Shown piece by piece: positions 28,043-36,905 of a stretch of 64,000 nt of DNA; the stretch's first letter is position 1; each line of letters begins with the position of its first letter. Origin of the DNA: Gammaproteobacteria bacterium (GTDB lineage Bacteria; Pseudomonadota; Gammaproteobacteria; JAUIAT01). The notes below the pieces were generated by a model, which searched no databases, was not told where the DNA came from, and saw nothing but the letters and a program-made list of their open reading frames with translations. The translations under genes and the position numbers were made by a program. The stretch lies in contig JAUIAT010000002.1 of assembly GCA_030425295.1 (NCBI GenBank), positions 1 to 64,000 of the forward strand. Direction: 5' to 3'.

Positions 28043-29011
28043 TCAATCAATCTCATTAATAACTGATTGCAAAGCCTTAAACCCAGAAGAAAAATCTTTT
28101 GACCTTTCAACCAAACTGCCGCGCCACTTTCTTGCACCAGGCCTACCCTGGAATACCCCTAATATGTGACGAACCATTAGCGACAGAGGCGTTCCAGTAT
28201 CAGCTCTAGATTTAATATAGGGCAAATATGAAGATAGCCACTCAGAGATGGTAAAATCATTTGTATCATCCCCATATATTGCTCGCTCCATTTCCATAAG
28301 GATTATTGGGCGATTATAAGCCTCTCGACCAACCATCACGCCGTCAACATGCCGTAAAGCCTCTGTTACACCCTCAGGCGTCTTGATTTCACCATTAATA
28401 ATAATTTCAAGATCCGGGAATTTTTGCTTTAAACGATACACTCTTTCATAATTAATTGGTGGTATATGGCGATTTTGTTTTGGACTCAATCCCTTCAGCC
28501 ATGCTTTACGTGCATGCACAATCAAAGCATCCACACCTGAATCAATCAAACCCTGAGTAAAGGCTTCTAATAACTCATCGGAATCTTGATCATCAACACC
28601 TACACGGCATTTAACCGTTACAGGAATATTGGTAGCCTTTTTCATAGCAGCAACACAATCAGCAACAAGCTGTGGCTCTTTCATCAAGCATACACCGAAA
28701 CGAGCTGCCTGAACTCTCTCACTTGGGCACCCAATATTTAAATTAATCTCATCATATTTTTTTGCTTCAGCAATTTTTGAGGCTTCCGCTAAAAGATCAG
28801 GATTACAGCCTGCAACCTGCAGTGCTATAGGATGTTCTTTTTCATCAAATGCCAAAAGTCTTTCAGCATTCTCGTGCATCATTGCATTTGCCGCAACCAT
28901 CTCGGTGTAAAGCAATGTATGCCTCAAAGCCAACCTTAAAAAATACCGAAAATGACGATCGGTATAACTCATCATTGGCGCAATACTTAATTTTCTATCT
29001 ACTTTCATCAT
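28043..29011 (-). CDS. dusA: tRNA-dihydrouridine(20/20a) synthase DusA
   Basis: A flavin enzyme that reduces U20/U20a of tRNA. The protein has 322 residues. It carries the DusA-type start SIAPMMSYTDRHFRYF, catalytic Cys95 in NIGCPSERV, VTVKCRVGVDD and the ending region FQGRPGARKWR, which marks the DusA subfamily rather than DusB or DusC. The start overlaps the recJ stop by 4 nt, so the two genes are cotranscribed. Confidence 0.96.
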   Translation of the reverse strand: MMKVDRKLSIAPMMSYTDRHFRYFLRLALRHTLLYTEMVAANAMMHENAERLLAFDEKEHPIALQVAGCNPDLLAEASKIAEAKKYDEINLNIGCPSERVQAARFGVCLMKEPQLVADCVAAMKKATNIPVTVKCRVGVDDQDSDELLEAFTQGLIDSGVDALIVHARKAWLKGLSPKQNRHIPPINYERVYRLKQKFPDLEIIINGEIKTPEGVTEALRHVDGVMVGREAYNRPIILMEMERAIYGDDTNDFTISEWLSSYLPYIKSRADTGTPLSLMVRHILGVFQGRPGARKWRGSLVERSKDFSSGFKALQSVINEID

Positions 29012-30726
29012 TCTATAGCTTCAATATACTCAACTAATAACTGCAACTTTGTTCTACCTTGAAAACGGTTCACATCCAAACGGTAAACTATTTTAACCTT
29101 GCGACAGTTATGATTCGGCCAATCCTTCAAATTCACATTAAATGCAATTGCATCAATCCACTTATCATCCAGACCTAAAACTAGCTTCAAATGATACATG
29201 CCGACCAATCTTTGTTCAACTAGTTTAAACTCTCCATGAAAAACTGGATCAGGAAAACCTTGCCCCCACGGGCCAGCATTTCTCAAAAGTTCGGCATTTT
29301 CTAATGTCATCTCTTCAGCTGCAAGCTCTCCATCCGTCATAATTGTACGCTGCAGATCTTCTGCAGTTAAACGCTTCTCAACCTCCGATTCAAAAGCTTT
29401 TTGAAACTCTTTAAAGTCATCAATTTTTAAACTTAACCCTGCTGCCATAGCATGGCCTCCAAACTTTGAAAGAAGATCAGGATTGCATTTAGCAATTGCA
29501 TCCAAGGTATCTCTAATATGCAAACCTGGAATCGAACGAGCAGAACCCTTAATGGTTTCATCATCAGCTTGTGCAAATGCTACAACGGGGCGGTGCCACT
29601 GTTCTTTTACACGAGATGCAACAAGACCAATAACACCCTGGTGCCATTCTGGCTCATACAAGCAAACTCCAGCAGGCAAATCTGATTGAGTTTGAATCTT
29701 TTGTAAAACAGATTCTGCTTGCGCTTTCATTTCATCCTCAATTTCACGACGCTCTTTATTTAATGAATCTAGCTCTTGGGCAAGGCGCCTTGCATCATCT
29801 AAATTATTTGAAAGCAGACACTCAATACCTAAAGACATATCTTCAAGGCGACCAGCTGCATTTAATCTAGGCCCTATACCAAACCCCAAATCCATAGCAG
29901 TTAAATATCTCTTATCTCTTTTAGAAATTTCGATTAAAGCCTCTATTCCCGGACGAACCTTGCCATTACGAATACGACTTAAACCCTGCTGAACTAAAGT
30001 TCTATTATTATCATCTAGGATTACTACATCAGCCACGGTACCAAGTGCTACCAAATCTAATAACTGTGCCATATTGGGCTCAGGATGATTTTCAAACCAA
30101 CCGGTTTCTCGTAAATATTGACGAAAACCCATCATTACATAAAAAATAACCCCAACACCTGCAAGGTTTTTACTTGGGAATGGATCACCTGGTTGGTTAG
30201 GATTAACAATTGCCTCAGCTTCTGGCAGTTCGTCACCTGGTAAGTGGTGATCAGTAATTAAAACTTTCATGCCGTAAGATTGAGCAGCCTTTACCCCTTC
30301 AATACTACTAATTCCATTATCAACAGTTATTAACAAATCTGGTTTTGACTTAGCCGCTACCTCAACAATCTCGGGAGTTAGGCCATATCCATATTCAAAA
30401 CGATTAGGAACAAGATATGATACATTCTCAAATCCAAACGCTCTGAGCGCAGAAACTGCCACCGAGGTACTAGTAGCACCATCAGCATCATAATCACCTA
30501 AAATCAACACATTAGACTGTTTATTTAAAGCTTCTTCAAGGCATTTACAAGCATCAGATAGCCCTAACAACTGATTCATCGTGTGCAAGCCACTTAGCTG
30601 ATATTGAACCTCTTCTAAAGAACAAACCCCTCTTGCCGCGTAAATACGAGCTAACAAAGGAGAAACATAATTACCCAGATCATCTGAAATTTCTTGTTTA
30701 ACTCGTTCACATATTACGGTTTTCAT
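29008..30726 (-). CDS. recJ: Single-stranded-DNA-specific exonuclease RecJ
   Basis: RecJ degrades single-stranded DNA 5' to 3' in the RecF pathway and repair. The DHH phosphoesterase motifs DYDADGATST (near residue 76) and ITDHH (near 155) are present, as are RLNAAGRLEDM and the DHHA1 motif FGGHAMAAGLSL. I start the gene at ATG 30726 because AAGGAG precedes it by 6 bases; a longer frame to 30843 would run into a MITE remnant and has no homologous sequence. The length is 572 residues (E. coli 577). Confidence 0.95.
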   Translation of the reverse strand: MKTVICERVKQEISDDLGNYVSPLLARIYAARGVCSLEEVQYQLSGLHTMNQLLGLSDACKCLEEALNKQSNVLILGDYDADGATSTSVAVSALRAFGFENVSYLVPNRFEYGYGLTPEIVEVAAKSKPDLLITVDNGISSIEGVKAAQSYGMKVLITDHHLPGDELPEAEAIVNPNQPGDPFPSKNLAGVGVIFYVMMGFRQYLRETGWFENHPEPNMAQLLDLVALGTVADVVILDDNNRTLVQQGLSRIRNGKVRPGIEALIEISKRDKRYLTAMDLGFGIGPRLNAAGRLEDMSLGIECLLSNNLDDARRLAQELDSLNKERREIEDEMKAQAESVLQKIQTQSDLPAGVCLYEPEWHQGVIGLVASRVKEQWHRPVVAFAQADDETIKGSARSIPGLHIRDTLDAIAKCNPDLLSKFGGHAMAAGLSLKIDDFKEFQKAFESEVEKRLTAEDLQRTIMTDGELAAEEMTLENAELLRNAGPWGQGFPDPVFHGEFKLVEQRLVGMYHLKLVLGLDDKWIDAIAFNVNLKDWPNHNCRKVKIVYRLDVNRFQGRTKLQLLVEYIEAIE

Positions 30727-30827
30727 CGGAACTCCTTTAGTAAAGATAATCCCCCACCCTTTATAGGATGAGATTTTATCAATAAATTTTGACTTAAAAT
30801 TATATGCTCTTACTTGCTCGATAGCTA

Positions 30828-30879
30828 TAGGGTCTGTTGACAATTCATTTTACAGCTGCAAATACAGATAATTTGATTT
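30828..30879. repeat. MITE end fragment
   Basis: TAGGGTCTGTTGACAATT and TTTACAGCTGCAAAT match the left end of the 3539-3703 element in reverse orientation. It lies between divergent recJ and the Mth938-type gene and probably contributes to their promoter region. The other terminal repeat is missing. Confidence 0.75.
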
Positions 30880-30932
30880 AGCTCATTTTGTCTGCCATTA
30901 TATTAACCAAGCAATGACAGCCAGGTCAAAAT

Positions 30933-31298
30933 ATGCGCATAGATCAAGATCATAATCAAACTAAACACCAGATCAAAAGCATTGAATCTGAAAGGATTAA
31001 AGTAAACGAAGACTGGTACGAACAGAGCATTATTGTTAGCGCTAATGACATTGAAATTTGGCCAGTGAAGAAAGTTAATGACCTAACACCTGAGCTTATA
31101 AAACAAATAATACAGTTTTGCCCAAGCATTGTATTAATTGGAACTGGTGAGACGACCAAGTTTCCAGATCCAGCTCTATTCGAGCCATTTATCATTGACT
31201 CTATTGGCGTAGAAGTTATGTCAACAAAAGCCGCCTGCCGAACTTTTGAAGCCCTTACTTCTGAAGGCAGAAATGCCGTCGCAGCTCTTATTATTTGA
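30933..31298 (+). CDS. Mth938-like (DUF498/AAMDC) domain protein
   Basis: A 121-residue single-domain protein. The segments SIVLIGTGETTKFP, VEVMSTKAACRTFEAL and RNAVAALII are typical for the Mth938/DUF498 family, which includes human NDUFAF3. The bacterial role is not established. The stop is 11 bp before the nadE ATG, so the two are cotranscribed. Confidence 0.85.
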   Translation: MRIDQDHNQTKHQIKSIESERIKVNEDWYEQSIIVSANDIEIWPVKKVNDLTPELIKQIIQFCPSIVLIGTGETTKFPDPALFEPFIIDSIGVEVMSTKAACRTFEALTSEGRNAVAALII

Positions 31299-31309
31299 GA
31301 ATTTATATA

Positions 31310-32923
31310 ATGGATAAGCAACCAATAAATATCTTATTAGCACAAATAAATCTTACTGTTGGTGATATAGAAGGCAATGTCAAAAAAATCATTGAGACTA
31401 TAGAACTTGCTAGAGATAAACACAAAGCTGATTTAGTTATCTTTCCCGAGATGACTATAAGCGGATATCCTCCTGAAGACTTAGTATTTAGGCGCGGTTT
31501 TAACCACAAAGTATTTGAAGGATTTGAAAAAATTCGCCATTCATCAAAAGGAATTGCCATTATAGTTGGATACCCAGAACTAACAACCAGGGGCTGCTTT
31601 AACAAAGCAGCAGTTATACAAAATGGCAAAATAATTGCTGAGGCTACAAAACTTAAGCTCCCAAACTACAGCGTATTTGATGAACAACGCAACTTTATTC
31701 CAGGCACTAAACCATGTGTTTTTAATTTCATGGGCAGAAGTTTTTCTCTTCTAATATGTGAAGATCTATGGTATTCAGAACCAGCTAATAGGGCTAAAGA
31801 ACTAGGAGCAGAATTTATTATTGGCATAAATGCCTCTCCATATGACTCTCAAAAACCAATTCATCGCAAAGATGAAATGATTAAAAGAATAAATGAAACT
31901 AATTTACCAATGTTTTACGTAAACCTTATTGGCGGACAGGATGAGCTGGTATTTGACGGTGGGTCCATGGTTCTGGATCAAAAAGGCAAGCTTTTATCTC
32001 GAGGCGACTTTTTCAAAGAAAACCTAATACCAGCCACCATCAAGCAAGATAATTCAATAAGCAAAGGGAAAGTAAGTAAATACAAAGATATAAAACACTT
32101 TGTTTACCAAGCTCTTGTATTAGGAATAAAAGATTATGTAAATAAAAATGGTTTCCCTGGTGTTTTGGTTGGAAACTCTGGTGGTTTAGATTCCGCTTTA
32201 ACTTTGACCCTAGCAGTTGATGCACTCGGACCTGACCGAGTTCAAGCGGTGATGATGCCTTCAAGATACTCTTCACAAACAAGCTTAGATGATGCCCTGG
32301 AATTAGTTAATAATTTAGGAATTAAGCATAGCGTAATCTCCATTGAACCAATGTTTAAAAGCTTTCTTCATGAACTTGCTGATGATTTTAAAGGATATCA
32401 ACCAAATACCACCGAAGAAAATCTGCAAGCTCGCATTAGAGGAATGATACTAATGGCTCTTTCTAACAAGAAAGGGTATATGGTTTTATCTACCGGCAAT
32501 AAAAGCGAGATGTCAGTAGGATACGCCACACTTTATGGCGATATGGCTGGTGGTTTTTGTGCCCTTAAGGATGTTTATAAAACTTTAGCTTATGACCTTA
32601 CAACCTACCGTAACAACATAGACCACAAGGTGCCACACAATATAATTGATAAACCACCATCTGCAGAGCTTGCACCAGATCAAAAAGATGAAGACTCCCT
32701 GCCACCCTATCCGGTTTTAGATAAAATTCTTGAATACTATATAGAGCAAGATATGTCTACTCATGAAATAATTGATCTTGGATTTGATGAAGAAACTGTA
32801 ATTAAAATCACAAGAATGGTTTCTAGGAATGAATATAAACGCCGACAGGCTCCTCCAGGAGTTAGAATTACTACTAGGGCTTTTGGCAGAGATAGAAGAT
32901 ATCCAATTACATCTAAATTTTAG
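31310..32923 (+). CDS. nadE: Glutamine-dependent NAD+ synthetase
   Basis: The enzyme amidates NaAD to NAD+ using ammonia from glutamine. The 537-residue protein has an N-terminal nitrilase-type amidase domain (FPEMTISGYPPEDL with Glu, later LICEDLW with Cys and Glu) and a C-terminal synthetase domain with the PP-loop SGGLDSALT near 290, STGNKSEMSVGY and the ending RITTRAFGRDRRYPI. I use the ATG at 31310; a TTG at 31295 would overlap the upstream gene. The length matches the two-domain type (about 540). Confidence 0.96.
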   Translation: MDKQPINILLAQINLTVGDIEGNVKKIIETIELARDKHKADLVIFPEMTISGYPPEDLVFRRGFNHKVFEGFEKIRHSSKGIAIIVGYPELTTRGCFNKAAVIQNGKIIAEATKLKLPNYSVFDEQRNFIPGTKPCVFNFMGRSFSLLICEDLWYSEPANRAKELGAEFIIGINASPYDSQKPIHRKDEMIKRINETNLPMFYVNLIGGQDELVFDGGSMVLDQKGKLLSRGDFFKENLIPATIKQDNSISKGKVSKYKDIKHFVYQALVLGIKDYVNKNGFPGVLVGNSGGLDSALTLTLAVDALGPDRVQAVMMPSRYSSQTSLDDALELVNNLGIKHSVISIEPMFKSFLHELADDFKGYQPNTTEENLQARIRGMILMALSNKKGYMVLSTGNKSEMSVGYATLYGDMAGGFCALKDVYKTLAYDLTTYRNNIDHKVPHNIIDKPPSAELAPDQKDEDSLPPYPVLDKILEYYIEQDMSTHEIIDLGFDEETVIKITRMVSRNEYKRRQAPPGVRITTRAFGRDRRYPITSKF

Positions 32924-32939
32924 GCAGAGTCTTTACACA

Positions 32940-33311
32940 TTACTTATCTGGAATAACAGCCCCGTAATAATTGGCTGGCACTTTAATTAAATGATACTTT
33001 GACCCAAAAATTTCTGGTGACATTTCACCGATACATACTAGAACAGCATCATATGCCGCCTGCTTAACATTTTCTTTTATCCAGTAGCGCTCGTTGGCAT
33101 CACGACGCTTTAAAACATTCAAAACAGGGGTTAAATTAGGGCCTACGCCTACAACAAAGAAACTAAAATACCAATCATCCTTTGAATAACAAGGAAGACA
33201 GGCATATTCAAAACCAGAGGCTGTTGATGGACACCCCTGGAGTCTTTCAAGAGATAATACTTGTGTCGGGAAAATAAACATTGCTAACAAAGCTGATAAA
33301 ATAAAGCGCAT
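32940..33311 (-). CDS. Small secreted protein with four cysteines
   Basis: The 123-residue product begins with a signal peptide (MRFILSALLAMFIFPTQVLS). The mature part contains four Cys (GC, AC, PC, VC), enough for two disulfides. It is Tyr- and Trp-rich (DDWYFSFF). I chose ATG 33311 because AGGGAG precedes it; a longer frame to 33359 would hide the signal peptide. I do not recognise the family. It follows bamD on the same strand after a small hairpin. Confidence 0.75.
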   Translation of the reverse strand: MRFILSALLAMFIFPTQVLSLERLQGCPSTASGFEYACLPCYSKDDWYFSFFVVGVGPNLTPVLNVLKRRDANERYWIKENVKQAAYDAVLVCIGEMSPEIFGSKYHLIKVPANYYGAVIPDK

Positions 33312-33351
33312 TAAAAACTCCCTTTTAGGAAAGTATAACACACACAGGTCA

Positions 33352-33370
33352 CCCCGCACTTGTTGCGGGG
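33352..33370. repeat. Palindrome CCCCGCA...TGCGGGG, REP-like
   Basis: CCCCGCA and TGCGGGG form a 7-bp GC stem with a 5-base loop, preceded by GTCA. It lies 15 bp after the bamD stop. There is no T run. The GTCACCCCGC context resembles the GTCATCCCGCG palindromes found inside recG, so it may be a relic of that family. Confidence 0.55.
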
Positions 33371-33385
33371 CAAGTAATTAGATAT

Positions 33386-34078
33386 TTACTTTTTCTCATG
33401 CTCTTTAGCTTTCTTCAATATTTCGCGTGCCTCTGAAACCAATGGCGAACCAGCATAATATTTAATTACATAACCCGCACGATTTGCTGCGGACAAAGGC
33501 ATATTATTATCTAGATAAAATTGAGCAACTTGCAATTCATGCTTTGCCATTAAATTACGGATGTAAACCATGCGCGCCTTAGAATCAAAGGCGTATTTAC
33601 TATCTGGATATAGACGAACAAGTTTCCTGAATGCCTCAAATGCTTCCTTAAGACTATCTTTATCTAATTCACCGGCGTCAACCTGGAAAACTCTTTGCAT
33701 TGTAGTTGGAACGCGACGAAAACTCACCAACGCCTTCATATAATATGCGTAATCCACATCCTTACCTCGGGGATAAAGACGAATATAACGATCTGCTGCA
33801 GCAACTGCTAATGCATCCTCTGATGCTTCATAGTGAGCATAAATCAAATCAAGCTGAGCTTGACGAGCATATTGGCTAAAAGGATAAAGGGTTTTTAGTG
33901 CTTCAAACTGCTCAACTGATTTTGAGTAATACCCATTACCCATAGCAATTTCGCCTTGCTTAATTAAATTTTTGGCAGAAACTCCGGCATATTTTTCAGC
34001 TGGACTAGTTGGCGATGACCCGCACCCAGATAATCCAATTACCAAAAACACTGAAATAAACTTACCTAATCTCTTCAT
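33386..34078 (-). CDS. bamD: Outer membrane assembly lipoprotein BamD
   Basis: BamD is an essential part of the BAM complex that inserts beta-barrel proteins. The product has a lipoprotein signal peptide ending LSGC (Cys19) and TPR-like repeats: LIKQGEIAMGNGYY, FEALKTLYPFSQYARQAQLDL, RYIRLYPRGKDVDYAYYM and RLYPDSKYAFDSKARM. I start at ATG 34078, which follows CAGGAG and puts the signal peptide at the N-terminus; 25 more codons upstream are open but unlikely. The length is 230 residues (E. coli 245). It is divergent from rluD, a conserved gammaproteobacterial arrangement. Confidence 0.96.
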   Translation of the reverse strand: MKRLGKFISVFLVIGLSGCGSSPTSPAEKYAGVSAKNLIKQGEIAMGNGYYSKSVEQFEALKTLYPFSQYARQAQLDLIYAHYEASEDALAVAAADRYIRLYPRGKDVDYAYYMKALVSFRRVPTTMQRVFQVDAGELDKDSLKEAFEAFRKLVRLYPDSKYAFDSKARMVYIRNLMAKHELQVAQFYLDNNMPLSAANRAGYVIKYYAGSPLVSEAREILKKAKEHEKK

Positions 34079-34197
34079 TATTACGCTCCTGATCCCTATA
34101 ATAAGTGTTGGGTATTGCTGACAATTGTCAACTTTGCCAGATCGTTGAAACATTCTAACTGACTATTACCCATTTACCAATATGTGTGCCAATAATA

Positions 34198-35139
34198 ATG
34201 ACTAATAATAAAATTCATCATCAGATAATTGTTCCAGAAGAACTTAATAACAAACGCTTAGACTATGCAGCGTCTAAACTTCTACCAGAATACTCTAGAA
34301 GCTTGATTCAAAAGTGGATAAAAGCCAACATGGTTAAGCTTGATGAACATCCAGCCAAACCAAAAGATCATGTATTAACAGGTCAAAAAATTGAAGTATC
34401 AGCCGAAGCTCCAGATGATGGCGAGTGGAAAGCTGAAGATATTGACCCACATATCATGTTTGAAGATGAAAGCTTCTATATAATAAATAAGCCTCCTGGC
34501 TTAGTCACACACCCAGCCCCCAGCACCCCCAAACACACATTAATGAATGCTCTTTTACACTATGACTCAAATTTAAAGACGATTCCCCGAGCGGGCATGA
34601 TTCATAGATTAGATAAAGATACTTCAGGGCTTTTAATTGTAGCTAGAACTGAGGATGCTCAATTAGCACTACTCCAGCAAATGAAAGCTCGTGATATTCA
34701 ACGGCAATATGTGGCAATAGTTCACGGCACAATGACTAGCGGAGGTACTATTGAAACTGAAATGGGAAGACACCCTAAACACCGCACAAAAATGGCTGTT
34801 GTCAATGAAGGGCGTATTGCTATAACGCATTATAAAATTCGTGAACGACTACCCTTTCATACCGTTTTAACAGTAACTCTGGAAACTGGACGTACCCATC
34901 AAATTCGTGTCCATATGGCGCACCTAGGACACCCTGTAATAGGAGATAAGGTTTATAGCAAAAACCCTCTACCTAAGGGTTGTCCACCTGAAATGATAGA
35001 AGCATTACGTAAATGTCCAAGACATATGCTTCACGCAGAGAGGCTTTCTTTTATTCATCCAAAGACTGGTGAGAGAGTTACTTTTGAGGCGCCAATTCCT
35101 GAGGATATGGTAAATATTACATCTATTTTGCGACCATAG
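34198..35139 (+). CDS. rluD: 23S rRNA pseudouridine synthase RluD
   Basis: The enzyme makes pseudouridines 1911, 1915 and 1917 in helix 69 of 23S rRNA. The 313-residue protein has an N-terminal S4 RNA-binding domain (RLDYAASKLLPEYSRSLIQ), the catalytic HRLDKDTSG with Asp near 138, INKPPGLVTHP and TGRTHQIRVHMAHLGHP. ATG 34198 is preferred over the GTG at 34186. Divergence from bamD supports RluD rather than RluA or RluC. Confidence 0.95.
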   Translation: MTNNKIHHQIIVPEELNNKRLDYAASKLLPEYSRSLIQKWIKANMVKLDEHPAKPKDHVLTGQKIEVSAEAPDDGEWKAEDIDPHIMFEDESFYIINKPPGLVTHPAPSTPKHTLMNALLHYDSNLKTIPRAGMIHRLDKDTSGLLIVARTEDAQLALLQQMKARDIQRQYVAIVHGTMTSGGTIETEMGRHPKHRTKMAVVNEGRIAITHYKIRERLPFHTVLTVTLETGRTHQIRVHMAHLGHPVIGDKVYSKNPLPKGCPPEMIEALRKCPRHMLHAERLSFIHPKTGERVTFEAPIPEDMVNITSILRP

Positions 35140-35162
35140 GAAAATCACACTTAGCAACTGTT

Positions 35163-35243
35163 GATAATTTGTGAAAAGACATCCTTTAATTTGTTAAATA
35201 GAGAGACTATTCGTCTAATTTAAGAATAACTTTTCTCTGCATT
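35163..35243. repeat. Decayed MITE interior
   Basis: GATAATTTGTGAAAA, TTAAATAGAGAGACTATTCG and TCTCTGCATTC appear in the same order as in the 3539-3703 element (reverse orientation). The terminal repeats are lost. It lies between convergent rluD and pyrF. Confidence 0.7.
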
Positions 35244-35288
35244 CAGCAAACATGGAACTATATTAATTTCACAGCATGCGCGATCAAA

Positions 35289-36071
35289 TCAAGATACATT
35301 AGATATATAAGTACACCATGCTTGTTTCCTATATTCCTTTGCAGCATTTGGCACATCTTTAGCTTGAGACAAACCTCGCCCAACGATAACAATATCAGCG
35401 CCACGCTCATTAATTGCACGCTCAGGGGTAAGATATTGCTGACTTAAATTATCACCACCTTCACCTATCTTGACTCCTGGAGTCATATGCAACATACCAG
35501 GATCCTCACTTATCTTACTCTGACTAATAAACCCCATAACAAAATCTGAGTTTTCTTCAGCTGCTATACGAGTTTTTTCTATATATTCTTGATCTATTAA
35601 ATTACCTGCCGAACTTAATTGCGCAATCAGCAACAAACCCTGATTTACATTTTTACGAGCAGCTTTAAGCCCATCAATTATTCCGGGGCCGGGCAAAAGG
35701 TGGGCATTAACTAGATCAGCCCAATCAGCAATCTGTAAAGGCCCACTTTCAAACTGAGCTTTTACAGTTGCACCAATATCAGCAAACTTACGATCTTCAA
35801 AAATCACAAAGTTATGTTTTTCAGCCAAAATTTTTAGTTTCTTAATGAACTCGAAACCAAAGTCATCAATAATATCGGCATGGATCTTTAAAATACAAAT
35901 ATAAGGGCCAACCTCATCTGCAAATTTTAAAATTGAATCTGCTGAAGTGAAATCAGCTGCTGCAGATAAGTTAGTTGTTTTATCAATCATTATTTGGAGA
36001 ATTTTTTTAGAAAGAGGATGCTTCGCTAATTCAAGACGCTTCTCAAAAGACAATCTATCAGCTATTTTCAT
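35289..36071 (-). CDS. pyrF: Orotidine 5'-phosphate decarboxylase, eukaryote-like
   Basis: The enzyme converts OMP to UMP. The catalytic segment FEDRKFADIG (Lys/Asp) and the features NLSAAADFTSA, ILKIHADI, ADLVNAHLLPGPG, TPGVKIGEGGDNLSQQY and DIVIVGRG follow the URA3/UMP-synthase type closely, not the E. coli type (DLKFHDIP). The length is 260 residues, as for the C-terminal domain of human UMPS. I start at ATG 36071, which overlaps the pyrE stop by 14 nt (ATGAAAATAGCTGA); an earlier in-frame start at 36104 would overlap more. The origin could be transfer or an old bacterial branch (see findings). Confidence 0.95.
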   Translation of the reverse strand: MKIADRLSFEKRLELAKHPLSKKILQIMIDKTTNLSAAADFTSADSILKFADEVGPYICILKIHADIIDDFGFEFIKKLKILAEKHNFVIFEDRKFADIGATVKAQFESGPLQIADWADLVNAHLLPGPGIIDGLKAARKNVNQGLLLIAQLSSAGNLIDQEYIEKTRIAAEENSDFVMGFISQSKISEDPGMLHMTPGVKIGEGGDNLSQQYLTPERAINERGADIVIVGRGLSQAKDVPNAAKEYRKQAWCTYISNVS

Positions 36072-36654
36072 TCGACGACTCCGGGTATTGTGCTGCAATT
36101 TCATCTAGTGTCAGCACGGCTTCATAACTAAGCCCCCAATAACTTAAGTGTTCTCGGGCACCCTGCTGACGATCAACACATACTACCACATGGCTAACTC
36201 TTAAACCATTTGCAATGATCTGCTCAATAGCCTCATTAACGCTGCTACCAGTGGTAATCACATCCTCAACGATTAAGCAACGCTGACCATCTTTCCATAA
36301 ACCTTCTATTTGCGGCTTCTGTCCATACCCTTTATTTTCTTTTCTAAGTAAAATTAAAGGCTTATTCAGTATTTGTGAAACAAGAGTAGCAAATGGCAAA
36401 GCACCATAAGGCACACCACAAACAAGGTCAAAGGAATCAGGATCAACCATATTACTTAAGGCCTTAGCAAATGATTCTGTAAAATCAGGGCGAGCAAAAA
36501 CAGATCGCAAATCCACATACCAATTGGTAGTTTCGCCGTTTTTTAGTGGAAAATCGCCATACTTTAAAGCATTAAGACCAAGAAGCCCCTGAATCAACTC
36601 ATCCTTTTGCACTTGATTTATCTCCATAAAAATCAAATTGTTAGTTAATTTCAT
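36058..36654 (-). CDS. pyrE: Orotate phosphoribosyltransferase, UMPS-like
   Basis: The enzyme joins orotate and PRPP to give OMP. Motifs: ALKYGDFPLKNGE, WYVDLRSVFARP, CGVPYGALPFATLV, LRKENKGYG and the PRPP site CLIVEDVITTGSSV near 130. These follow the N-terminal domain of eukaryotic UMP synthase closely. The length is 198 residues; a second ATG at 36627 (MEINQVQKDEL) would give 189 and may be the true start, since no clear ribosome site marks either. It overlaps pyrF; OPRT followed by ODCase is the domain order of UMPS. Confidence 0.95.
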   Translation of the reverse strand: MKLTNNLIFMEINQVQKDELIQGLLGLNALKYGDFPLKNGETTNWYVDLRSVFARPDFTESFAKALSNMVDPDSFDLVCGVPYGALPFATLVSQILNKPLILLRKENKGYGQKPQIEGLWKDGQRCLIVEDVITTGSSVNEAIEQIIANGLRVSHVVVCVDRQQGAREHLSYWGLSYEAVLTLDEIAAQYPESSNENS

Positions 36655-36757
36655 TCTAACTTAAAAATCAAAATAATTTCGAGCAGATATAAAGCTCATA
36701 TCAAATTTAGTAGAGTTCGCTTAATTAAAACTAATATCACCTTAATTTAACTTAAGA

Positions 36758-36872
36758 TTTTTTGTCAATTGGTCTTAAAGCTACAAATTTCTATAATTCG
36801 TGAAAATTTAACATTTAATTCGTTAAATAGAGATACTATTTGCCTTGCAACACCAATTATTAACAGGCCCTA
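36758..36872. mobile_element. MITE copy with internal deletion
   Basis: The left part TTTGTCAATTGGTCTTAAAG through AATAGAGATACTATT and the right tip TTGCAACACCAATTATTAAC then AGGCCCTA match the 3539-3703 element, with about 45 bp of the right interior missing. It lies in the pyrC-pyrE gap of 251 bp, which otherwise holds no gene. It may interrupt transcription of the pyr block. Confidence 0.8.
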
Positions 36873-36905
36873 TTCTCTATCCATATAATTTATTATATGG
36901 CCAGC

